17,012 bases of DNA. It comes from Actinomycetes bacterium (GTDB lineage: Bacteria; Actinomycetota; Actinomycetes; Propionibacteriales; Nocardioidaceae). Numbering within the stretch: position 1 is the stretch's first letter; every line of letters starts with the position of its first letter. The DNA is taken from positions 1,493-18,504 of the forward strand of contig JAHEXN010000030.1 of the NCBI GenBank assembly GCA_023252095.1, written 5' to 3'. The translations under genes and the position numbers were made by a program. The notes beneath the pieces were generated by a model. The model made no database searches and was not told the origin of the DNA. It saw only the letters and a list, made by a program, of their open reading frames with translations. Positions 1 through 6,968 of this stretch are shown here, in pieces.

Positions 1-22
1 CCTCGCCGACCGCCGCGAGGCC

Positions 23-1987
23 ATGACGCCGTGGTGGCGCGACCGCTCCCTGGCCCTGCCCGCAGCGTCCGGCACCCTGGTCGCTGTCGGCAGCCTCCTG
101 CAGTGGAACGGCGCCGACCAAGCCGCACTCGTCCTCCTGTGGGGGGCACTGCTGGCCGGGGCCTGGACCTTCGCCCCCGGAGCGCTCCGTCATCTCGCGC
201 GTGGATTCCTCGGCGTCGGCCTGCTGATGACGATTGCCGCGATGGGTGCGGTGGCCCTGGGCCACATCGGTGAGGCCGCGGCACTGGCATTCCTGTTCTC
301 GATCGCCGAAGCGCTCGAGGACCGCGCGATGGACAAGGCCAAGCACGGCCTCGGATCGCTGTTGTCACTGATCCCGAGCACGACCCGCGTCGTGCGCGAC
401 GGGCAAGACGTCACGATCGAAGCCACCGACGTGCAGATCGGCGACGTCCTGATCGTCGGAGCCGGTGAGCGGGTCGCAACCGACGGCGTGGTCACGAAGG
501 GCCGCTCGATGGTCGACGCCTCTGCCATCACCGGAGAGTCGATCCCCCTGGAGGTCGGCCCCGGCGCCGAGGTGCTGGCCGGGAGCGTCAACGGAGGCGG
601 CAGCCTGACCTTGCGGGCCGCGGCGGCCGGCACCGACAACTCTCTGACGACGATCGTCAGGCTCGTGCAGGAGGCCCACCAGCGCAAGGGCGACCGCGCC
701 CGCCTTGCCGACCGCATCGCCCGCCCCCTGGTCCCGGTCGTGCTCGTCGCCGCCGCACTCGTCGCGGTGGTCGGCTCCTGGCTCGGAGAGTCCTCGGTGT
801 GGATCGAGCGCGCCCTCGTCGTCCTTGTGGCGGCGTCGCCGTGCGCGATGGCCATCGCGGTGCCCGTCACGGTGATCTCCGCGATCGGCTCTGCGAGCAA
901 GCTGGGCGTGATCATCAAGTCGGGCGAAGCCTTCGAGCAGTTCGGCACGATCCGACAGGTCGCCTTCGACAAGACCGGGACCCTGACGCGCAACGAGCCG
1001 CAGGTCGTGACCGTGCTGACCACCGACGACACCACCGATGCCGAGGTTCTCCGGGTCGCGGCGGCCCTGGAGCGGACCAGTACGCACCCGCTCGCCAGCG
1101 CGATCGTCGACGCGGGCGGGCGCACCCTCACCGCCACCGACGTCGAGGAGCTCCCGGGGCACGGCATCACCGGGACCATCGACGGCATTGCCCACGCCGT
1201 CGGCCACCACCGCTGGCTCTCCCCCGGCACACTCTCGTCCGCCACCGATGCACTGACCGATGACGGCAGGAGCGTCGTCGTCGTCCACCGTGACGGGCAG
1301 GTGCTCGGAGTGATCGGGGTGCGTGACGAGCTGAAGCCCGAAGCCGCCGAAGCCATCGCCGACCTCGCGGCCGCGGGCATCACCGCGGTGATGATCTCCG
1401 GCGACAACACCCGCACCGCGCGGGCGATCGCTCGCGAGGCTGGCATCGAGACCGTTCACGCCGAGCAGCTCCCCCAGGACAAGGCCGATGTCGTCGAGAC
1501 GATGCGCCGTCAAGCACCGACCGCCATGGTGGGCGACGGCATCAACGATGCGCCGGCCCTCGCGGCCGCGACCGTCGGCATCGCCATGGGCGCGACCGGT
1601 TCGGCCGCTGCCGTCGAGTCGGCCGACATCGCCTTCACCGGACACGACCTTCGTCAGATTCCGGCGGCGATCGCGCACGCCCGACGAGGCCGCCGCATCA
1701 TGACCGGCAACATCCTCCTCGCACTGGCCATCATCGTCGTCCTGTTCCCCCTCGCACTGTTCGGCGTGCTCGGGCTTGCCGGAGTCGTGCTCGTCCACGA
1801 GGTGGCCGAGGTCGTGGTGATCGGCAACGGGCTGCGTGCCGCACGCCTGCGCGGTCTTCGCCGCGAGGAAGCCCCGCCGGACGTAGCCACCACCGGTTCG
1901 GGGTGCACCGACGGCTGTTGCACCCCGGACACGGCGTCGCCAATCTTCACCATCGCTTCCGCCGCGAGAGAGGAGGTGACTCGGTGA
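23..1987 (+). CDS. Heavy-metal P1B-type ATPase (Cd/Zn/Co-type efflux pump, CtpG/CadA-like)
   Basis: An inner-membrane pump that uses ATP to export soft divalent metals. Visible motifs in order: four N-terminal helices (about residues 10-100), the actuator T170-G-E-S, the ion-site motif S272-P-C274 in the sixth helix, phosphorylation site D316-K-T-G-T, an HP motif (STHPLA, near 360), the hinge G504-D-G-I-N-D, and H592-E593 with a following NGLR in the last helix. SPC plus a late HE pair resembles the P1B-4 group, although the usual HEGGT-like motif reads HEVAE here. There is no N-terminal HMA domain. Instead the C-terminal tail carries a Cys cluster (GCTDGCC). The frame is open upstream to base 2 with no stop, so ATG 23 may be internal and the gene may be truncated by the window edge. 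It overlaps the next gene by four bases. The family is certain; the exact metal (Cd, Zn, Co, Pb) is inferred. Confidence 0.9.
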   Translation: MTPWWRDRSLALPAASGTLVAVGSLLQWNGADQAALVLLWGALLAGAWTFAPGALRHLARGFLGVGLLMTIAAMGAVALGHIGEAAALAFLFSIAEALEDRAMDKAKHGLGSLLSLIPSTTRVVRDGQDVTIEATDVQIGDVLIVGAGERVATDGVVTKGRSMVDASAITGESIPLEVGPGAEVLAGSVNGGGSLTLRAAAAGTDNSLTTIVRLVQEAHQRKGDRARLADRIARPLVPVVLVAAALVAVVGSWLGESSVWIERALVVLVAASPCAMAIAVPVTVISAIGSASKLGVIIKSGEAFEQFGTIRQVAFDKTGTLTRNEPQVVTVLTTDDTTDAEVLRVAAALERTSTHPLASAIVDAGGRTLTATDVEELPGHGITGTIDGIAHAVGHHRWLSPGTLSSATDALTDDGRSVVVVHRDGQVLGVIGVRDELKPEAAEAIADLAAAGITAVMISGDNTRTARAIAREAGIETVHAEQLPQDKADVVETMRRQAPTAMVGDGINDAPALAAATVGIAMGATGSAAAVESADIAFTGHDLRQIPAAIAHARRGRRIMTGNILLALAIIVVLFPLALFGVLGLAGVVLVHEVAEVVVIGNGLRAARLRGLRREEAPPDVATTGSGCTDGCCTPDTASPIFTIASAAREEVTR

Positions 1988-2484
1988 CGCGCCGACCGCC
2001 ACCGCTCGCCCTGGCCGTCGGTGCCGCAGCCGCGCAGCACTTGATCGGACCGGCTCGACGTCCGACCATGACGTCGAGGATCGCCGCAGCCACCGTCGCC
2101 ATCGGCGCCGCTGCCCTCCTGGTCAGACCCGTCGTGGCCTTCCGACAGGCAGGCACGACCGTCGACCCTCGCGAGCAAGCCGTCAGCGACACACTGGTGA
2201 CGACAGGCGCCAACACCATCAGCCGCAATCCGATGTACGTCGGCATGACCGGGCTACTGACCGCTCACGCCGTCGCAAGACGCAGCATGCCGGCACTGCT
2301 GCCGGTCCTCGCCTTCGTGGCTTGGATCGACCGCGCCCAGATCCCCGCCGAGGAACATCACCTGCAGCAGCGGTTCGGGAACGAGTACGAGCACTACGCG
2401 GCTCGCGCACCCCGCTGGCTGCGACCCCTGCCGCGGCACTGCGCGGGTAGTGGTTTCGGTCGGGCCGGAGCGGCGAGCAGGTGA
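1984..2484 (+). CDS. Isoprenylcysteine carboxyl methyltransferase-like integral membrane protein
   Basis: A 166-residue membrane protein of the ICMT/PEMT-like methyltransferase family. It shows the family signature RNPMY (81-85) and the C-terminal EEHHLQQRFGNEY segment (123-135) followed by a PR-W-L run. In this family these contribute to S-adenosylmethionine binding and catalysis. Hydrophobic stretches lie near residues 8-25, 33-52, 83-98 and 102-115. The GTG start at 1984 overlaps the ATPase stop (GTGA) and sits behind an AGGAGG-like ribosome site around 1970-1976. That makes it preferable to an upstream in-frame ATG at 1903 inside the ATPase gene. The substrate is unknown; bacterial members methylate diverse small molecules or thiols. 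Translational coupling to a metal pump suggests a role in metal tolerance, but nothing in the sequence proves it. Confidence 0.8.
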   Translation: MTRRPPPLALAVGAAAAQHLIGPARRPTMTSRIAAATVAIGAAALLVRPVVAFRQAGTTVDPREQAVSDTLVTTGANTISRNPMYVGMTGLLTAHAVARRSMPALLPVLAFVAWIDRAQIPAEEHHLQQRFGNEYEHYAARAPRWLRPLPRHCAGSGFGRAGAASR

Positions 2485-2510
2485 GTTGGGTCCCGTCGCT
2501 CCGACCCGAT

Positions 2511-2538
2511 GTAATCTACGTTACTACGTACTGTAGAA
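2511..2538 (+). promoter_or_regulatory. Probable BlaI-type operator upstream of the repressor gene
   Basis: Two overlapping dyads lie 17-44 bases before the ATG at 2555: GTAA-N6-TTAC (2511-2524) and CTAC-N5-GTAG (2524-2536). CTACGT also repeats directly at 2516 and 2524. BlaI/MecI repressors bind TACA/TGTA-like or GTAG/CTAC-like dyads at their own promoters, so autoregulation is likely. A weak -10 (TAATCT, 2512-2517) would lie inside the operator; no convincing -35 is visible. The region is AT-rich compared with its surroundings. Confidence 0.6.
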
Positions 2539-2554
2539 ATTCGAGGAGGACGGC

Positions 2555-2914
2555 ATGCGCAGCTTCGGCGATCTCGAATCGCGCCTCATGCAAACACTGT
2601 GGTCGTCAAACGATGGATTGACCGTGCAGGAGGTCATTGACCGCCTCGAGACGCCCGTGGCCTACACGACAGCCATCACCGTGATCGAACGCCTTCGGGC
2701 CAAGGGATGGCTGGCCCGGGAGAAGGAGGGACGGGCCTTCCGGTACGTCGCCACCCGCAGCGAGTCTCAGTACGCGGCCTCCCTCATGAGCGAGGCCCTC
2801 GATGAGGTTGACGACCGCACCGGAGCGCTCCTGAGCTTCGCCGACCGGCTCAACCCCGATGAGGCTCGCAAGCTCCGCGAGGCTCTCGGTCGACTCGGAT
2901 CCGAGGAAGGCTGA
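2555..2914 (+). CDS. BlaI/MecI/CopY-family transcriptional repressor
   Basis: A 119-residue winged-helix repressor, the usual length for BlaI-family proteins. Residues 1-70 form the DNA-binding domain: the opening LESRLMQTLW helix, VQEVIDRL, the recognition segment AYTTAITVIERLRAKGWL and the wing EKEGRAFRYV. The C-terminal third is a helical dimerisation region (SLMSEALDE, then SFADRLNPDEARKLREAL). In known systems such a repressor is inactivated by cleavage after a membrane metalloprotease senses a signal, and an M56 protease follows immediately with a TGATG overlap at 2914. The start has a strong AGGAGG-like site at 2544-2550. It probably represses the whole 2555-9100 operon through the dyads at 2511-2538. 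The inducer is unknown; copper or other envelope stress is inferred from context. Confidence 0.92.
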   Translation: MRSFGDLESRLMQTLWSSNDGLTVQEVIDRLETPVAYTTAITVIERLRAKGWLAREKEGRAFRYVATRSESQYAASLMSEALDEVDDRTGALLSFADRLNPDEARKLREALGRLGSEEG

Positions 2915-3852
2915 TGTCGCTGATCGTCGCGCTCGTCCTGCTGGTGGTCGCTGTCACGAGTGCCTGGACCATCGACAGATCGCTGCGTGGAGCTCGGTGG
3001 GTCGAGGCCGCCCCCGGCCGAGCGTTGATGGTCTGGCACCTCGCGGCGATCTCCCTGGGCGGCGGTGTGATCGCCGCGGGCGCCTTGCTGACCCACGACG
3101 TCCTCGAGCACGTCATGTTCCGAGCCACTGGCGTCTCGGAGGACGAGCTTCATCGGGTCTACGCCGGCGGCGTCGAGCTGAGCCCTCTCTGGAACGCGAC
3201 GGCCGCGATGGTCCTGGCGGGGATGGGCGTGCTCTTCTTCCACGCGGCGGTGGCGACGGTCACCACGAGCCGCAGTCGCCGACGACTGCACGAGGCGCTC
3301 GAGCAGAACGTGACGACGGCAGCCGACGGGTGCGACGTGGTACCGAGCGAGCGGCTCTACGCCTACTGCATCCCGGGGAACGCCCGCCGCCGTTCGCGGG
3401 TCGTGATCTCGACCGCTGCGCTTCAGGTCCTGAGCACCGGTGAGCTCGCGGCTGTGATCGCACACGAGCGCAGCCATCTGCGCCGCCGCCACCACCGGTC
3501 GATCGCCGCTGCGGAAGTCTTCACCCGAACCGCCGGACCGCTGCGCATCCTTCCGAGCTATGGCGCCGAGGTGCGACGGCTCGTCGAGCTCGAGGCCGAC
3601 GACGATGCCTGGCACGGCGCCGGGCGGCTGTCACTGGCGCGAGCTCTCCTGGTCATGGCCAGCCCTCAGCATCCCTCCGGCAGCCTCGCCATGGCAGCGT
3701 CCGCAACGGGCGAGCGGATCCACCGGATGCTGCTCGCGCCCCAGCACGACCGCCGTCTCACCTCAGTGCTGGTCGTCCTGGCAGTGGTCGCTGCTGCCAT
3801 CCCCCCGGCGACGATCAGTTTGCCGGCTCTGTACCTCGCGCTTGGCGCGTGA
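2914..3852 (+). CDS. M56-family (BlaR1-like) membrane zinc metalloprotease, without a sensor domain
   Basis: A 312-residue integral membrane protease. The zinc motif H184-E-R-S-H188 and the downstream E225-L-E-A-D229 (third ligand region) are intact, so it is probably active. Predicted membrane helices lie near residues 2-20, 38-60, 93-116 and 278-305. In BlaR1 and MecR1 the corresponding cytoplasmic protease domain triggers loss of the paired repressor. Those proteins also carry a C-terminal penicillin-binding sensor domain. This one stops after the last helix, so it must sense something else or act with a partner. Its ATG shares its first base with the last base of the repressor stop, which implies translational coupling. 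The protein is assigned with confidence; repressor cleavage and the signal are inferred. Confidence 0.85.
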   Translation: MSLIVALVLLVVAVTSAWTIDRSLRGARWVEAAPGRALMVWHLAAISLGGGVIAAGALLTHDVLEHVMFRATGVSEDELHRVYAGGVELSPLWNATAAMVLAGMGVLFFHAAVATVTTSRSRRRLHEALEQNVTTAADGCDVVPSERLYAYCIPGNARRRSRVVISTAALQVLSTGELAAVIAHERSHLRRRHHRSIAAAEVFTRTAGPLRILPSYGAEVRRLVELEADDDAWHGAGRLSLARALLVMASPQHPSGSLAMAASATGERIHRMLLAPQHDRRLTSVLVVLAVVAAAIPPATISLPALYLALGA

Positions 3853-3889
3853 ACGTCCAGCATCTCCCCACACCCACTCTGGAGACCCT

Positions 3890-4558
3890 GTGAATCGCCC
3901 CTCCCGTCGGACCGTCATCACCGCATCCATCGTGGCCGTCTGCGTCGCCGTACTCGGACTCTTCGTGGTGCTCGAGGTCAGGAGCGCACCGGAGGTCTCC
4001 GAGAGCTCCGGGGCCGAGGACCCGCGCATCGTGCGCGCCGACAGCCACGTCCTTCAGGAGGCGACTGAGGGCTCGCCCGTCCTCGTGGAGTTCCTCGACT
4101 TCGAGTGCGAGGCGTGCGGTGCCTTGTACCCGGCGATCGAGCAGCTACGCGAGGACTTCGCCGACGAGGTGAAGTTCGTGGTGCGCTACCTCCCGCTGCC
4201 CAGCCACCTCAACTCGCGCAATGCCGCACACGCCGCCGAAGCAGCAGCACGCCAGGGTCAGTTCGAGGCGATGTACCGGTTGCTGTTCGAGACCCAGACG
4301 TCCTGGGGCGAGAGCCAAGAAGACATGTCCCCGTTGTTCCGCACCTACGCCGAGGAGCTCGGCCTCGACCTGGCTCAGTTCGATGCCGACGTCGTCAGCG
4401 AGGACGTCGCGGCCCGCGTCGAGGCCGACTTCCAGGACGCCCAGTCCCTCGGCCTCAGCGGGACCCCGAGCCTGTTCCTCGACGGCGAGGTGATCCAACC
4501 CCGCACGCTGGGCGACTTCGAGGACGCACTCGAGCGAGCCGTCGCCGCCGCCGGATGA
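3890..4558 (+). CDS. Membrane-anchored DsbA-like thiol-disulfide oxidoreductase
   Basis: A 222-residue protein with one N-terminal membrane segment (about 9-30) followed by an extracytoplasmic thioredoxin-fold domain of the DsbA/thioredoxin_4 type. The redox motif is C73-E-A-C76, in the context VEFLDFECEACGALYP. The cis-proline loop is G-T192-P193-S-L-F-L-D. An insert-like helical region (about 100-180) separates the two, as in DsbA. GTG 3890 is chosen because it has a GGAG ribosome site five bases upstream and lies just past the M56 stop; the upstream open frame is only the antiparallel reading of the M56 gene. It overlaps SURF1 by four bases. A likely role is to form or reshuffle disulfides of exported proteins, perhaps of the copper-damaged cytochrome maturation pathway (inference). 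Confidence 0.88.
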   Translation: MNRPSRRTVITASIVAVCVAVLGLFVVLEVRSAPEVSESSGAEDPRIVRADSHVLQEATEGSPVLVEFLDFECEACGALYPAIEQLREDFADEVKFVVRYLPLPSHLNSRNAAHAAEAAARQGQFEAMYRLLFETQTSWGESQEDMSPLFRTYAEELGLDLAQFDADVVSEDVAARVEADFQDAQSLGLSGTPSLFLDGEVIQPRTLGDFEDALERAVAAAG

Positions 4559-5388
4559 GTCAGTTTCGCCGAGGGCTCGGCGAGCTGCGGTTCCTTGTGA
4601 GTCGCCGCTGGATCGGGTTCGGCATCTTCGTGATCGCCTTGGCCGGCGTGTGCGTACAGCTCGGGGCCTGGCAGTTCGACAAGCTCGACGAGCGTGAGGA
4701 CCGCAACGCACTCGTCGCCGAGCACCTCGCGATCGACCCCGTGGAGCTGAACTCCGTGGTCCCTGCCGGCCAGCGCCTCGATCCCGAGCAGGAGTGGACG
4801 GTCGTGACCGCGACCGGTCGCTACGACCTGGACCGACAGGTGACCGTCAAGTACGTCAGTCGTGACGGTCGCCCCGGCGTGGACGTGCTGACGCCCTTCG
4901 TGCTGGACGACGGCACCGCGCTGCTCGTCAACCGCGGTTTCGTCGAGACGCTCCGATCCTCCACAGCTCCGACGGACCTCCCTGTACCAACGTCGGCGAC
5001 TGTTGAGGTTACCGGATGGTTGCGTCCCAACAGCGGCGCGACAGGCGAGGCAGTTCGCGTGAGCGACACCCAAGTCCGCGCCATCTCCAGCGACGGGCTC
5101 GCAGAACACGTCCCGTACGAGCTCCGCGACGGGTACCTCAACCTGCAGGATCAGAGCTCCGGCGCCGGGGTGCTCGATCCGGAGCCACGTCCAGAGCTCG
5201 GCCCGGGAACCCATTTCGCCTACGGCCTGCAGTGGTGGTTCTTCGGCGCACTCGCCCTGACCGGTTTCGTCTGGTTCGCGCACGCCGAACGCCAGGACCG
5301 ACGCAAGCGACTCATCGGGTCGCTGCGGCCGGTGGCGGACTCACGGACCACGTCGGACGAGCAGCACGAGCTCCAGAGCAGTCGATGA
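4555..5388 (+). CDS. SURF1-family cytochrome c oxidase assembly protein
   Basis: A 277-residue membrane protein with the SURF1 plan: an N-terminal helix (about 19-39) ending in LGAWQFDKLDERE, a large extracytoplasmic domain, and a C-terminal helix preceded by H220-F-A-Y-G-L-Q-W-W. The TGRYD, VLTPFVLDDG and LLVNRGFV segments are also typical of the family. SURF1 (Shy1) helps insert haem a and assemble the haem-copper centres of aa3 oxidases. The ATG at 4555 overlaps the DsbA-like stop (ATGA), and the gene overlaps resB in the same way. Finding it inside a repressor-controlled metal-region operon, and not with the ctaC-G oxidase genes, is unusual. It may be an inducible paralogue that rebuilds the oxidase under metal stress; this is inference. 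Confidence 0.9.
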   Translation: MSQFRRGLGELRFLVSRRWIGFGIFVIALAGVCVQLGAWQFDKLDEREDRNALVAEHLAIDPVELNSVVPAGQRLDPEQEWTVVTATGRYDLDRQVTVKYVSRDGRPGVDVLTPFVLDDGTALLVNRGFVETLRSSTAPTDLPVPTSATVEVTGWLRPNSGATGEAVRVSDTQVRAISSDGLAEHVPYELRDGYLNLQDQSSGAGVLDPEPRPELGPGTHFAYGLQWWFFGALALTGFVWFAHAERQDRRKRLIGSLRPVADSRTTSDEQHELQSSR

Positions 5389-6968
5389 CGAAGCGCCGCG
5401 GAAACACGACTCGGGCCCTTTCACCACGCGAGTTCCTCCGCTGGATCTGGGGCCAGCTGACCTCGATGCGGACGGCTCTGCTCCTGCTGCTGCTCCTCGC
5501 GGTCGCCTCGCTCCCCGGCTCGTTCATCCCTCAGCGCAGGGTGGACTCCCGAGCGACGCTGGCCTTCGAGTCCCGCAACCCCGAGCTGTCGCCGTGGCTC
5601 GATCGACTCGGCCTGTTCGACGTCTACAGCTCGCCGTGGTTCAGCGCCATCTATCTGCTGCTGATGGTCTCGCTCATCGGGTGCATCGTTCCGCGCACTC
5701 GGGTGTACCTACGGGCCCTGCGGGCACGCCCACCGAAGGCACCGAAGCGGTTCTCCCGACTGCCGGCTTCCGGGTCGTTCTCCACGACCGCCGACGTCGA
5801 TGCCGTTCTCGCCGCGGCCCGCCAGACCGTCCGGCGCGGACGGATCGACATCGTGACCTCAGTCATTCCTGGCGGCGCGACGGGAGAGCTGCGAGCCGAG
5901 CGAGGCCACTTGCGCGAGCTCGGCAACCTGGTGTTCCACGTGAGCGTCGTGGTAGTCCTCATCGGCGTCGCGGCAGGCTCCCTGCTGGGCTATCGAGGGG
6001 CGGTGATCGTCACCGAAGGCCAGACCTACGCCAACGCGCTCACCCAGTTCGACGAGTTCGACTCAGGCACCTGGTTCGACCCCGAGGAGCTGCCGCCCTT
6101 CTCGCTCGAGCTCGACGACATGATCGCCGAATTCGACGTGAGCGACGGACCGCAACGGGGTGCGCCGCGACTGTTCGAAGCCACCGGGACGTACCGGGCT
6201 GCGCTCGACGGTCCGACCGAGGACTTCTCCGTCCGCGTCAACAACCCGCTCGCGATCGGGTCGACGAACGTCTTCCTCGTCGGGCAGGGATACTCGCCCG
6301 TCATCACCGTGACAGATCCCCAGGGCGTCGTCGTGTTCGACGAAGCAGTCCCATTCCTGCCCGAGGGACCCACCTACACCTCCGGTGGAGTGGTCAAGGT
6401 CGCCGACGCCCGCCCTGAGCAGATCGGCATGCAAGGCTTCTTCCTCCCGACCGCCGCGCGCACAAGGGAGGGCGAGCCCTCCGTGTCGGTCTTCCCTGCC
6501 GCAGCCAACCCCTACATCGCCCTGCAGGTGTGGACCGGCGATCTCGGCCTCGACGACGGGGTACCGCAATCGGTGTACGTGCTCGACAAGAGCAGGATGA
6601 CCCAGGTCCTCGATACGAACGGCGAACCCTTCCGCATCGAGCTGCAGCCCGGTCAGGCCACGACCCTCCCGGACGGCACCACCGTCGCATTCTCCGAGCT
6701 CAAGCAGTTCGCCCGGTTCCAGATCGCCTCCGCACCACTCGCACTGGTCCCCCTCGCGGGCGTGTCCGTCGGGCTCGGTGGGCTCATGCTGTCCCTGTTC
6801 ATCCGCCCGCGGCGCACCTGGGTGCGGGCCACGTCGGACGGCACGACCACCGTCGTCGAGGTCGGTGCGCTCGATCGCGTTCCACGCGACGGCCTCCCCG
6901 AAGACCTCACGGGCTTCATCGATCGCCTCACCAGCGCACTGGACAGCTCGGCGGGTCGCACGCCGTGA
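5385..6968 (+). CDS. resB: ResB/Ccs1-like cytochrome c biogenesis protein
   Basis: A 527-residue ResB-family protein. Helices are predicted near residues 28-48, 83-103, 182-204 and 447-472, with the large extracytoplasmic domain between the third and fourth, as in the family. The start of helix three carries H185 in NLVFHVSVVV, a likely haem-associated histidine. The N-terminal TSMRTALLLL and PGSFIPQRRVD segments and the RGHLRELGNLVFH segment are strong family signatures. ResB works with ResC (CcsA/CcsB) to bring haem to apocytochrome c outside the membrane. No ResC and no CcdA is present in this window. Start and stop both overlap neighbours by four bases. The protein would have to use a ResC encoded elsewhere (inference). 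Confidence 0.9.
   Translation: MTKRRGNTTRALSPREFLRWIWGQLTSMRTALLLLLLLAVASLPGSFIPQRRVDSRATLAFESRNPELSPWLDRLGLFDVYSSPWFSAIYLLLMVSLIGCIVPRTRVYLRALRARPPKAPKRFSRLPASGSFSTTADVDAVLAAARQTVRRGRIDIVTSVIPGGATGELRAERGHLRELGNLVFHVSVVVVLIGVAAGSLLGYRGAVIVTEGQTYANALTQFDEFDSGTWFDPEELPPFSLELDDMIAEFDVSDGPQRGAPRLFEATGTYRAALDGPTEDFSVRVNNPLAIGSTNVFLVGQGYSPVITVTDPQGVVVFDEAVPFLPEGPTYTSGGVVKVADARPEQIGMQGFFLPTAARTREGEPSVSVFPAAANPYIALQVWTGDLGLDDGVPQSVYVLDKSRMTQVLDTNGEPFRIELQPGQATTLPDGTTVAFSELKQFARFQIASAPLALVPLAGVSVGLGGLMLSLFIRPRRTWVRATSDGTTTVVEVGALDRVPRDGLPEDLTGFIDRLTSALDSSAGRTP

Noticed and set aside
365..2002. Long minus-strand open frame opposite the first ATPase (545 codons)
   Set aside because: It is antisense to a gene with all P-type ATPase motifs; long shadow frames are expected at this GC content, and its translation is low-complexity with no recognisable domain.
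2767..3615. Minus-strand frame opposite the M56 gene (282 codons)
   Set aside because: Antisense to a gene with HExxH, helices and translational coupling; no recognisable domain.
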